Positions 54,732 through 62,541 of a DNA stretch of 64,000 bases are shown here, in pieces. The DNA comes from Marinilabilia sp046483585 (GTDB taxonomy: Bacteria > Bacteroidota > Bacteroidia > Bacteroidales > Marinilabiliaceae). The translations under genes and the position numbers were made by a program. Positions within the stretch are counted from its first letter, which is position 1. Each line of letters begins with the position of its first letter. The stretch covers positions 35,988-99,987 of the forward strand of contig JAWOCV010000117.1 of NCBI GenBank assembly GCA_046483585.1, given 5' to 3'. The notes beneath the pieces were generated by a model. It saw only the letters and a program-made list of their open reading frames with translations. It had not been told where the DNA came from and did not search any database.

Positions 54732-54866
54732 CAATAGTCCGTTAAACTTTTGCAAGAACCTTTGATTCAATTGTTTATATTTCAATGGCTTTTTTGTCAA
54801 AATGCAGATTTTCAGCATTATATGATTTATCTTAAATCTTATATCTAAAAATCTAACGATCTATTG
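54732..54866 (+). mobile_element. R1 element, second of a tandem pair
   Basis: Starts CAATAGTCCGTTAAACTTTT, ends AATCTAACGATCTATTG, 135 bp. AATCT flanks both sides (54727-54731, 54867-54871). It is the empty-site reference for the R2 insertion at 52663. Only 6 bp separate it from the first copy, and argE starts 19 bp after it. Confidence 0.85.
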
Positions 54867-54885
54867 AATCTAATACGATCATTTT

Positions 54886-55956
54886 ATGCCGGTACATCCA
54901 TATATATCTGAATCCCTTGATCTTCTGAAGCAAATGATCCGCCTGCCTTCCTACAGCAGAGAGGAGCACGATGTTGCCAATCTTTTGGAAGCATTTCTGC
55001 AACAGAAAGGTTTTGCCCCATCCCGGCAGAGCAACAATTTATGGGTTAAATCGCACCGGTTTTCCGAAGAGAAACCCACCATTCTTTTAAATTCCCATAT
55101 AGATACGGTTCGTCCTTCTACCGGTTGGACATACGATCCGTTTGAGGCGAAAGAGGAGGGAGACCGGCTCACAGGCCTGGGGAGCAATGATGCAGGGGCT
55201 TCTGTGGTTTCTTTGTTGGCCGCATTCCGTATGCTTATTGAAAAGGATCAGCCATTCAATCTTATTTTTTCCGCTACTGCTGAAGAAGAGGTCTCAGGTG
55301 ACGGGGGCGTCGCCTCTATTCTTGATGAGATGGGGCCCGTTGCTTTGGGTGTGGTGGGGGAACCCACACGGATGCAAATGGCTGTGGCTGAGAAAGGCCT
55401 GATGGTCCTTGATGGACAAGTCAGGGGGAAAAGCGGACATGCGGCCCGGGATGAAGGGATCAATGCCATTTATAAAGCCCTTCCCGTTATCGAGTGGTTC
55501 AGACAATACCAATTTCCCCTTGCATCGGAGTTCCTTGGGCCCGTAAAAATGACAGTCACGGGAGTTGAAGCCGGATCTCAACACAATGTGGTCCCGGACG
55601 TATGTCGCTTTATGGTGGATGTCCGGGTTAATGAGCACTACCGCAATGAGGAACTGTTCCGGCTCATCAGGGAACAGGTCGATTGTGAATTGAAGGCTCG
55701 TTCGTTCCGTCTGAACAGCTCGTCCATACCTGTTGATCACCCGCTTGTAAGACGAGGCCAAAGGCTTGGCCTCGAAAAATTTGGTTCACCAACCACCTCC
55801 GACCAGGCCAGAATGCCTTTCCCAACCCTCAAAGCCGGGCCCGGTGATTCGGCCCGCTCTCATACCCCCGATGAATATGTAATGATCTCCGAAGTAGTGG
55901 AAGGCGTGGATATTTACCGGAAATTGTTGGATGAATTGCATGTTTATTCAGTTTAA
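54886..55956 (+). CDS. argE: M20 deacylase: acylornithine/acylcitrulline deacylase
   Basis: 356 aa. Zinc-dependent M20 peptidase fold. Metal and catalytic motifs: LLNSHIDTVRPS (His, Asp), GLGSNDAGAS (Asp), TAEEEVSGDGG (Glu-Glu), GEPTRMQMAVAEKG, and a dimerisation domain in the middle (about 175-285). With ArgF' acting on succinylornithine, its likely substrate is N-succinylcitrulline rather than acetylornithine; this is pathway inference. Confidence 0.93.
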   Translation: MPVHPYISESLDLLKQMIRLPSYSREEHDVANLLEAFLQQKGFAPSRQSNNLWVKSHRFSEEKPTILLNSHIDTVRPSTGWTYDPFEAKEEGDRLTGLGSNDAGASVVSLLAAFRMLIEKDQPFNLIFSATAEEEVSGDGGVASILDEMGPVALGVVGEPTRMQMAVAEKGLMVLDGQVRGKSGHAARDEGINAIYKALPVIEWFRQYQFPLASEFLGPVKMTVTGVEAGSQHNVVPDVCRFMVDVRVNEHYRNEELFRLIREQVDCELKARSFRLNSSSIPVDHPLVRRGQRLGLEKFGSPTTSDQARMPFPTLKAGPGDSARSHTPDEYVMISEVVEGVDIYRKLLDELHVYSV

Positions 55957-56313
55957 AATGAACACAAATTGTCCCCCAATTTAATATTAGCTGTCGTAAA
56001 ACATGATTTTTCTCAAATATTCGGTTATTTTTGTGATGCTTTTATTTATGCAGAAATGAATGCAGAAGTGGTTTTTTATGTGAAATATTCTTTTGCAGGG
56101 AGTGCATGTCCGGTTTATGCCAAATGTTATTCTTTAAAATATTCTGATTACTCTCTGTTTTTCTTCAGATCAGAAACAAAAAAAACGGGGGATCACTTTA
56201 CAAATTGTAGCGTTTTTCGTTAAATAAGGCATAAGCCAGTGCAGTGGGGTACATGAAAAGAATTGTTGAGGTCTTATGTCCGGTCATGATTTTAATATAA
56301 TATTATAATACAA
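55957..56313. other. argE-argH gap, 0.36 kb
   Basis: AT-rich. An 84-codon ORF (55969-56223) shows no family resemblance and is probably chance. TATTTTTG at 56026-56033 fits the -7 consensus, but far upstream of argH. No repeat family member is present. Confidence 0.4.
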
Positions 56314-57648
56314 ATGAAGCTCTGGGACAAAGGAACAAGCACAGATAAAAAGATTGAATCGTTTACCATAGGGCGGGACAGAGAACTAGATCTGTACCTG
56401 GCCCCCTTTGATGTGATGGGGACCATGGCGCACTCCACTATGCTTAAAAAGGTAGGGCTTCTATCCGGAGATGAACTGAATGCCTTGCTTCCTGCTCTGA
56501 AATCTTTGTATCATAAAGCCCGGGCAGGAGAATTTGTCATTGAAGAAGGCGTGGAGGATGTGCATTCGCAGGTGGAGATGGAACTGACCCGTCAACTTGG
56601 CGATACCGGGAAGAAAGTTCACAGCGGCCGTTCCCGGAACGATCAGGTGTTGCTCGATCTGAAACTCTTTACACGGGAAAAGATCATGGAGATCACCCAA
56701 TCGGTTGAAGGACTCTTTCATGTGCTCCAGCAAAAAAGTGAGGCGCACAAAGCCGATCTGTTACCTGGTTATACCCATCTTCAGGTGGCCATGCCTTCCT
56801 CTTTCGGATTATGGTTCGGGGCTTATGCAGAAAGCCTGGTCGATGATCTTCAGATGTTGCTGGCTTCCTGGCGTATCACCAACCAGAATCCTTTGGGAGC
56901 AGCCGCTGGTTACGGGAATTCTTTTCCTCTTGACCGGAGACTTACCACTCAATTGCTTGGATTTGAAGATTTGAGTTACAATGTGGTCTACGCCCAGATG
57001 GGACGGGGAAAGATGGAACGATCGGTGGGGATGGCCTTGTCATCTGTGGCCTCTACGCTGTCGAAACTGGCCATGGATGCCTGTTTGTACATGAGCCAGA
57101 ATTTTGGCTTTATATCTCTGCCCGATGCCTTTACTACCGGTTCGAGCATTATGCCGCATAAGAAGAACCCCGACGTTTTTGAGCTTTTGCGGGCCCGTTG
57201 CAATAAATTGATTGATGTTCCTGCGCAAATCGCCATGATCACTGGAAATCTTCCCTCGGGATATTTTCGTGATATGCAGGTGATCAAAGAGATCTTTTTG
57301 CCCGCCTTTGATGAACTGATCGGTTGTCTTGACTTGATGAAACTGGCCATGGAAAATGTGAAAGTCAACCAAAATATCATGGACAATGATCTGTATAAAT
57401 ATGCTTTCAGTGTGGAAGAGGTCAACCGGCTTGTTCTTCAGGGGGTGCCTTTCAGAGAAGCTTACCGCCAGGTAGGAGCAGATATCGAGGAAGGAACGTT
57501 TTCTCCCGATATGTCGGCCGTTCGACATACGCACGAAGGGAGCATAGGAAATTTATGTAACCGCGAAATAAAAGAAAAGATGGACCGGATGATCGGGAAA
57601 TTTTCTTTTGAGCAGGTGAATGAGGCCGCAAGAAAATTAACAGAGTGA
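56314..57648 (+). CDS. argH: Argininosuccinate lyase
   Basis: 444 aa. Fumarase/aspartase superfamily; splits argininosuccinate to arginine and fumarate. Seen: VHSGRSRNDQVLLDL, LPGYTHLQVAMPSSFG, and the signature GSSIMPHKKNPDVFE with the catalytic Ser in the mobile loop. It is 23 bp before citrate synthase, so the two are probably co-transcribed. Confidence 0.98.
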   Translation: MKLWDKGTSTDKKIESFTIGRDRELDLYLAPFDVMGTMAHSTMLKKVGLLSGDELNALLPALKSLYHKARAGEFVIEEGVEDVHSQVEMELTRQLGDTGKKVHSGRSRNDQVLLDLKLFTREKIMEITQSVEGLFHVLQQKSEAHKADLLPGYTHLQVAMPSSFGLWFGAYAESLVDDLQMLLASWRITNQNPLGAAAGYGNSFPLDRRLTTQLLGFEDLSYNVVYAQMGRGKMERSVGMALSSVASTLSKLAMDACLYMSQNFGFISLPDAFTTGSSIMPHKKNPDVFELLRARCNKLIDVPAQIAMITGNLPSGYFRDMQVIKEIFLPAFDELIGCLDLMKLAMENVKVNQNIMDNDLYKYAFSVEEVNRLVLQGVPFREAYRQVGADIEEGTFSPDMSAVRHTHEGSIGNLCNREIKEKMDRMIGKFSFEQVNEAARKLTE

Positions 57649-57671
57649 TAAAATAATAAAAAACCGAGTAT

Positions 57672-59015
57672 ATGGCTTTTTTAAAAAATCTGGCAAAATC
57701 ATCCGTTCAATCGTGTGATATTGATAAGGATCTGTACCCTAAATACAACGTTAAGCGGGGACTTCGTAACGCCGATTTTTCCGGTGTGCTGGTGGGATTA
57801 ACCAACATCGGCGACGTTGTGGGGTATGACAAAGATGAACAGGGAAATATTATTCCGGCCCATGGCCGGCTCTATTACCGGGGTATTGAACTGAAAGATC
57901 TTTGCCGTGGCTTTCAGCAGGATGGCCGGCATGGATATGAGGAGGCTGCGTATTTACTGCTTTCAGGTAAGCTCCCCGATAAGGATGAGTTGGCTGAACT
58001 TTCGGGGATGATCTCAGAAGAGCGGGAACTTCCGCCGTTTTTCTCCAAGAGTATGATCCTTTCGCTGCGCGGACGATCGGTCATGAACATGCTGGCGCGC
58101 TCGGTTCTGGGTCTTTATACGGCCGATGAAGATGCCGAGGATTATTCTCCTGAAAATCTGTTAAAACAATCGATCAGTCTGATCGCCAAATTCCCTGTGA
58201 TTGTGGCTTACTCCTATTTCGGAATGCGGCACTCTTATCAACGGAAATCGCTTATCATACGTCACCCACAACCTGAGTTAAGTGCCGCCGAGAACTTCCT
58301 TTACATGTTGAAAGGGGAAGACTACACACAACTGGAAGCCGATCTTCTGGACCTTTCTCTGGTACTTCATGCCGAACATGGTGGTGGGAATAACTCATCC
58401 TTCACCACCCGGGTGGTGAGTTCGGCACAGACTGACACCTATTCGGCCATTGCGGCAGCCCTGGGATCACTCAAGGGGGGTTTGCATGGCGGAGCTAACC
58501 TGAAGGTGATTGATATGATGGAAAACATTAAGGAGAATGTACAGAACTGGGAAGATAAAGAAGAGGTGGCTGCATATCTCGAAAAGATATTGAAGAAAGA
58601 GGTCAATGACAAGACCGGTAAGATCTATGGCATCGGGCATGCCATTTACACCTTGTCGGACCCGCGTGCTGTACTGCTGAAAGAAAAAGCCGAGGAGTTG
58701 GCCAAAGAGAAAGACCGGCTGGCTGAATTCAATTTGTATGCACTCGTGGAACAACTGGCGCCGGAGGTTTTCTATAAATTCAAAGGAAGTAATTCCAAAG
58801 TAGTAAGTGCCAATGTTGATTTCTATTCCGGCTTTGTTTATCAATGCCTCGAAATTCCACAGGAGATCTATACCCCGATCTTTGCCGTGGCCCGTATAGC
58901 CGGATGGTGTGCCCACCGTATTGAAGAAGTAACCTGCTCCAGCCGCCGCATCATCCGGCCGGCATATAAAGCTGTGTGTCCAAGAATTCCCTATACCCCC
59001 CTCGGTAAACGATGA
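57672..59015 (+). CDS. Citrate (or 2-methylcitrate) synthase
   Basis: 447 aa, a longer Bacteroidota form with an N-terminal extension (about 1-60) before the core. Active-site motifs: LHAEHGGGNNSSF (His), GGLHGGANLKV (His) and SANVDFYSGFVY (Asp). It condenses acetyl-CoA or propionyl-CoA with oxaloacetate. Its place behind argH would link 2-oxoglutarate/glutamate supply to arginine synthesis. Sequence alone does not separate citrate from methylcitrate synthase. Confidence 0.93.
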   Translation: MAFLKNLAKSSVQSCDIDKDLYPKYNVKRGLRNADFSGVLVGLTNIGDVVGYDKDEQGNIIPAHGRLYYRGIELKDLCRGFQQDGRHGYEEAAYLLLSGKLPDKDELAELSGMISEERELPPFFSKSMILSLRGRSVMNMLARSVLGLYTADEDAEDYSPENLLKQSISLIAKFPVIVAYSYFGMRHSYQRKSLIIRHPQPELSAAENFLYMLKGEDYTQLEADLLDLSLVLHAEHGGGNNSSFTTRVVSSAQTDTYSAIAAALGSLKGGLHGGANLKVIDMMENIKENVQNWEDKEEVAAYLEKILKKEVNDKTGKIYGIGHAIYTLSDPRAVLLKEKAEELAKEKDRLAEFNLYALVEQLAPEVFYKFKGSNSKVVSANVDFYSGFVYQCLEIPQEIYTPIFAVARIAGWCAHRIEEVTCSSRRIIRPAYKAVCPRIPYTPLGKR

Positions 59016-59031
59016 ATATTAATATTGAAAA

Positions 59032-59066
59032 TGAATATTTATACCGATAATTGTAATAAATATTCA
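59032..59066. promoter_or_regulatory. Tandem ARG-box-like sites before carA
   Basis: TGAATATTTATACC (59032-59045) and GTAATAAATATTCA (59053-59066) each match the ARG-box core at 8 of 10 positions and start exactly 21 bp apart, the spacing of paired ARG boxes. A weaker third one (TGAATATTAATATT, 59013) overlaps the stop codon of the citrate synthase gene. Confidence 0.5.
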
Positions 59067-59108
59067 AAATACATCCCATATGAGTGCAGATTTATGCAAA
59101 TATTTTGC

Positions 59109-59116
59109 TAATTTTG
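59109..59116 (+). promoter_or_regulatory. Candidate -7 element TAATTTTG for carA
   Basis: TAATTTTG fits TAnnTTTG and lies just downstream of the ARG-box-like sites, so bound ArgR would cover the -33 region. The leader to the ATG at 59199 would be about 75 nt. Confidence 0.5.
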
Positions 59117-59198
59117 TACCCGAAACAAACCCCGGAATGCATTTGCCGAGATCAGGTAAATGCATTTTTTACGGGATAGAAGGTGTCGGATTGTTTTA

Positions 59199-60299
59199 AT
59201 GAAGAAGAGAAGTATGCCTGATTTTAAGCCGATTAAGTTGGTCCTGGAAGACGGGACCGTTTTCAAAGGAAAATCCTTTGGCCACCATGCTGCCATTGCA
59301 GGTGAAGTGGTATTCAATACCGCTATGACGGGTTATCCCGAGAGTTTGACCGATCCTTCCTACGAAGGTCAGATATTGGTGTCGACATACCCCCTGGTGG
59401 GAAATTACGGAGTTCCAAATGATGATAAGGAAAACGGGATTCCGAAATTTTTTGAATCGGACCGCATTCATGTTTCAGGATTTGTGATCTCCGATTATTC
59501 TTTCGAATACAGCCATTGGAATGCCCGTACCAGTCTGGGCGAATGGCTTAAACAGAATGAGGTGCCGGGCATTTTCGGAATTGATACACGGGCTCTGACC
59601 AAGATCCTGCGCGAGAAAGGCACCATGCTCGGAAAGATTGAGATCGATGAAGAGATCGATTTTTACGATCCCAATAAAGAGAATCTGGTGGCTCGTGTTA
59701 GCACAAAGGAAAAACGTACTTACGGGGACGGGAAATACAAAATCGGACTGGTTGATACCGGCGGAAAATACAACATCATCCGTTGTCTGCTTCAGCGTGA
59801 TACGACTGTAACCCTTCTGCCATGGGATTATGATTTCAATAACGATGACTTTGATGGCATTATGCTTGCCAATGGTCCGGGAGATCCGCAAATGTGTGTG
59901 GCCACCATTGAAAATGTGCGGAAAGCACTGAATGGTAACAAACCTATTTTTGGTATCTGCCTGGGGAATCAACTCATGGGAACCGCCGCCGGAGGATCCA
60001 CCCACAAGCTGAAATATGGTCACCGCGCTCACAATCATCCCGTCATCAAAGTAGGGACCGAAACATGCTACATCACAAGCCAGAACCACGGGTATGTTCT
60101 CGACACCGAATCGCTGGGAGAAGATTGGGAACCCTTGTTTGTGAACATTAATGACGAAACCAATGAAGGCCTGCGGCATAAATCGAAACCGTTCTTTTCA
60201 ACCCAGTTTCACCCCGAAGCTAGTAGTGGTCCTACCGATACCGAATTCCTGTTCGATGATTTTGTGGATATGATCAAGCGTTCGAAAGGGGAAGAATAA
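59199..60299 (+). CDS. carA: Carbamoyl-phosphate synthase small subunit
   Basis: 366 aa from ATG at 59199 (MKKRSMPDFKP); ATGs at 59160 and 59214 are also in frame. Glutamine amidotransferase subunit that feeds ammonia to CarB. N-terminal CPSase domain with LEDGTVFKGKSFG and FNTAMTGYPESLTDPSY; class I amidotransferase with the Cys nucleophile in FGICLGNQLMG and the His-Glu pair in QFHPEASSGP. The R2 dimer begins 28 bp after the stop. Confidence 0.97.
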   Translation: MKKRSMPDFKPIKLVLEDGTVFKGKSFGHHAAIAGEVVFNTAMTGYPESLTDPSYEGQILVSTYPLVGNYGVPNDDKENGIPKFFESDRIHVSGFVISDYSFEYSHWNARTSLGEWLKQNEVPGIFGIDTRALTKILREKGTMLGKIEIDEEIDFYDPNKENLVARVSTKEKRTYGDGKYKIGLVDTGGKYNIIRCLLQRDTTVTLLPWDYDFNNDDFDGIMLANGPGDPQMCVATIENVRKALNGNKPIFGICLGNQLMGTAAGGSTHKLKYGHRAHNHPVIKVGTETCYITSQNHGYVLDTESLGEDWEPLFVNINDETNEGLRHKSKPFFSTQFHPEASSGPTDTEFLFDDFVDMIKRSKGEE

Positions 60300-60327
60300 A
60301 GAATTTGATTTTTAAGGTCGAATGGAA

Positions 60328-60510
60328 CCTGCCTGACGTTTTCTCGAAAAAAATCAATTTTCTCAAAAGAACCTTTCTCAAAAAACAAGATTTGCCTTCT
60401 AATAAACCGCCAGGCAGGCCTGTCTGCCGTTTTTCTTATTAGAATCTTGCTATTCGAAACAAACATTGGTTTGTACATCAAGTCTCATCCTTCATAAGCC
60501 GCCAGGCAGG
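60328..60510 (-). repeat. R2 dimer (91 + 92 bp), inverted copy of the one in R3
   Basis: Units 60328-60418 and 60419-60510, in the opposite orientation to 13361-13543 but with the same order relative to each other. Flanks shared with the 13 kb copy: AAGGTCGAATGGAA on one side, CTCGCATGCA on the other. It sits downstream of carA. Confidence 0.8.
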
Positions 60511-60788
60511 CTCGCATGCAAGGGGTTATGCATATTCTTGTTGCGGCAAACGTTGCCATGCTGGTTTCTTTTTGAAGTGAGGGTTTTACTTTCAGTGAAG
60601 CCCTCGATTAGCTTTTCCAGCACATGCTTTCTCAATCTTTTTGAGTTTTTCGGTTTTTTCCTGAGTGAAACCTTCAGGATATTATACTACCCGGGAAATC
60701 GTTCAGGTTTTCGTTTTTTGCAAGAATTCCGAAAATTGCCAAAGCACCTTCTTTTATTTCTGTTTGAAATAGATTACCATAAAAATTA
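60511..60788. other. Gap after the R2 dimer
   Basis: No recognisable gene. The minus strand has a basic open stretch between stops, without a start codon or family resemblance. Confidence 0.4.
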
Positions 60789-61013
60789 ATGGCTATGAAC
60801 CTGCAATATATTTCGGGCTGGGACGGAAATCCTATAAGTGTGGTTATTTCTATTCAGTAATGGAAAGCTCTTAAAAAGAAATACCAGGGAATCGAGTCAG
60901 ATTCTGACCAGGATGAGCCTGAAATTATTTTGAATTTATTGTGTATTTTTTTAAGTGAAAATCTTCAGGAGATAAGAGATGATTCCCCCTTTTTTGAGCC
61001 AAGCCCGCTTTGA
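60789..61013 (+). pseudogene. Antitoxin gene remnant with in-frame stop
   Basis: Reads MAMNLQYISGWDGNPISVVISIQ, then TAA (60858-60860), then WKALKKKYQGIESDSDQDEP in the same frame. The pattern MNLQYIS-x2-G-x-P-x2-VVI-x-I-x2-W-x3-KKKYQGIE is that of small Bacteroidota antitoxins paired with RelE/ParE toxins. The stop codon sits where a residue before the conserved Trp should be. No toxin gene follows. A decayed toxin-antitoxin locus is the simplest reading. Confidence 0.5.
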
Positions 61014-61125
61014 CTAATTCCGAAAATTCTTTATCAGCCTTAGAAAATTCCTGGAGTATACTATCATTTTTGTGTTTGCTTTCTTCAATCTCTAATACCT
61101 CACGAAGTTTTTTTTCTATAGCCAT
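60925..61125 (-). CDS. Small helical protein of unknown function
   Basis: 66 aa, MAIEKKLREVLEIEESKHKN start, mostly helical, with an ELVKAGLAQKRGNHLLSPED segment near the C-terminus. It overlaps the 3' part of the antitoxin remnant on the other strand. It could be a real small gene (the residue pattern is not random) or an antitoxin-like protein, but no partner is visible. Confidence 0.4.
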   Translation of the reverse strand: MAIEKKLREVLEIEESKHKNDSILQEFSKADKEFSELVKAGLAQKRGNHLLSPEDFHLKKYTINSK

Positions 61126-61198
61126 ATCCAGTATTAAATAAATTTTCTTGTTTGTACAAATATTTGAAATCCATTTTTCAGTACATAATCTGAAAGTA

Positions 61199-61233
61199 AT
61201 TCGGGTCTGCAGACTTGTTCAGCAGACCCGAAT
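61199..61233. terminator. Hairpin ending the cytochrome bd operon
   Basis: ATTCGGGTCTGC pairs perfectly with GCAGACCCGAAT (12 bp, 11-nt loop). It lies 11 bp beyond the stop of the small cyd gene on the minus strand; the T run is better on the plus strand. Confidence 0.65.
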
Positions 61234-61244
61234 TTTTCAAATTT

Positions 61245-61394
61245 TTATGTCGCGGGGTTGCTTTCCTCTTCAGCCTCAGTTTGCTCTTTCCACTTCCGGT
61301 CGAACAATTTTACGGCATAAACCGATGCATAGTAACCGATGGCTACGGTTACCGGCCAGATCAGATACATCAGGATAACTTCGATATAACTCAT
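61245..61394 (-). CDS. CydX-like small membrane protein
   Basis: 49 aa: MSYIEVILMYLIWPVTVAIG, a single membrane helix (about 4-29), then a basic and acidic tail (KLFDRKWKEQTEAEEE). It begins 13 bp after cydB and ends before the operon hairpin. In other bacteria CydX-type subunits of 30-40 aa stabilise cytochrome bd; this one fits by place, size and topology, although sequence similarity is not decisive. Confidence 0.7.
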   Translation of the reverse strand: MSYIEVILMYLIWPVTVAIGYYASVYAVKLFDRKWKEQTEAEEESNPAT

Positions 61395-61407
61395 AATTTC
61401 TTGTTTT

Positions 61408-62541
61408 TTAATAAAAGTGCGACTCTCCGGATTTTAATTCTTCCTTACTGATCTTCTTTTGTGTCATGGCCCGCCATGTATACCAGATGTAGGCTGCCAC
61501 CACAGGTACCAGCAAGGATACATAGCTCATCACCGTCAGGGTGAAATGGCTGGACGAACCGTTCATAATGGTGATGGAGCTTTGTAAGTCATAACTTGAC
61601 GGATAAAAAGCGGTATTGTTGAACCCGGCGACCAGAAACAATGAAAAAACGGCCAGGAATGTCCCGGGGCCGGTAAACCAGATTCCCCGTGAACTCCTGT
61701 TTTTCAGGCCTGTGTAGATCCCGTAAAGGACCAGAACCACGGCAGCCAGGAACAGGATCAGAACGACGGGCATTTCAATCAGGTTGAGGAAGTATTTGTT
61801 GGCCTGCATGAATACCTCTCCGGTTTCGGGGTTTAGAGCATATCCGTCACGGAGCATCAGCCAAAAGACAAAGGTCAGGAAGAATACCACGAACGGAATG
61901 GCATTGTACCACAGGTGTTTCTGAATGTTTTTCCCGATGTTTTCATCATCCACACTGTTCAGGAAATAGAGTAGTCCGAGTGTGCGTGCCAGGAAGAAAA
62001 CCGCCAGTCCGAGGGACAGATTGTGCGCATTAAGCAGTAGTTCAAGACCCCGGTAAGGCGATTGCCATTGGGTTTCGTTCAGGTCGGTGAGGAGGAATTG
62101 TGAACCTGTGAAAAAACTGGCTACCACAATCCCAAGCAGGAATGTGCCGATCAGTCCGTTGATAAAAAGAAAAGTTTCATAAGTCCGGGAACCGAAAACA
62201 TTGCCTGGACGGGAACGGAACTCATACGATACTGCCTGCAGGATAAAAGCGAACAGAAGGATCATCCAGGCCCAGTAGGCTCCACCGAAACTGGCACTGT
62301 AGAACAACGGAAAAGAAGCAAAAAAGGCACCCCCGAAAGTGACAAGGGTCGTAAATGTGTATTCCCACTTTCGCCCCAGGGCATTGATAAGCATGGTGCG
62401 CTCCTCTTTGGATTTACCCACCTGATAGAAGAGGGTTTGTCCACCCTGAACGAACATCAGGAAGACAAGGGCCCCACCCAAAACTGATATGATAATCCAC
62501 CAATACTGTTGTAAGGCTAAATGTGATAGTGATTCAAACAT
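61408..62541 (-). CDS. cydB: Cytochrome bd quinol oxidase subunit II
   Basis: 377 aa, about nine membrane helices. It begins MFESLSHLALQQYWWIIISVLGG; the segments GGAYWAWMILLFAFILQAVSYEFRSRPGN and FNNTAFYPSSYDLQSSITIMNGSSS are typical of CydB. It overlaps the end of cydA by 8 bp. With CydA it forms the high-affinity terminal oxidase used at low oxygen. Confidence 0.95.
   Translation of the reverse strand: MFESLSHLALQQYWWIIISVLGGALVFLMFVQGGQTLFYQVGKSKEERTMLINALGRKWEYTFTTLVTFGGAFFASFPLFYSASFGGAYWAWMILLFAFILQAVSYEFRSRPGNVFGSRTYETFLFINGLIGTFLLGIVVASFFTGSQFLLTDLNETQWQSPYRGLELLLNAHNLSLGLAVFFLARTLGLLYFLNSVDDENIGKNIQKHLWYNAIPFVVFFLTFVFWLMLRDGYALNPETGEVFMQANKYFLNLIEMPVVLILFLAAVVLVLYGIYTGLKNRSSRGIWFTGPGTFLAVFSLFLVAGFNNTAFYPSSYDLQSSITIMNGSSSHFTLTVMSYVSLLVPVVAAYIWYTWRAMTQKKISKEELKSGESHFY

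Noticed and set aside
54590..54866. Tandem repeats with regular spacing, considered as a CRISPR array
   Set aside because: There are only two units of about 135 bp separated by 6 bp, with no short spacers and no cas genes; other copies are dispersed.
55969..56223. 84-codon ORF between argE and argH
   Set aside because: Composition typical of AT-rich chance ORFs, no recognisable domain.
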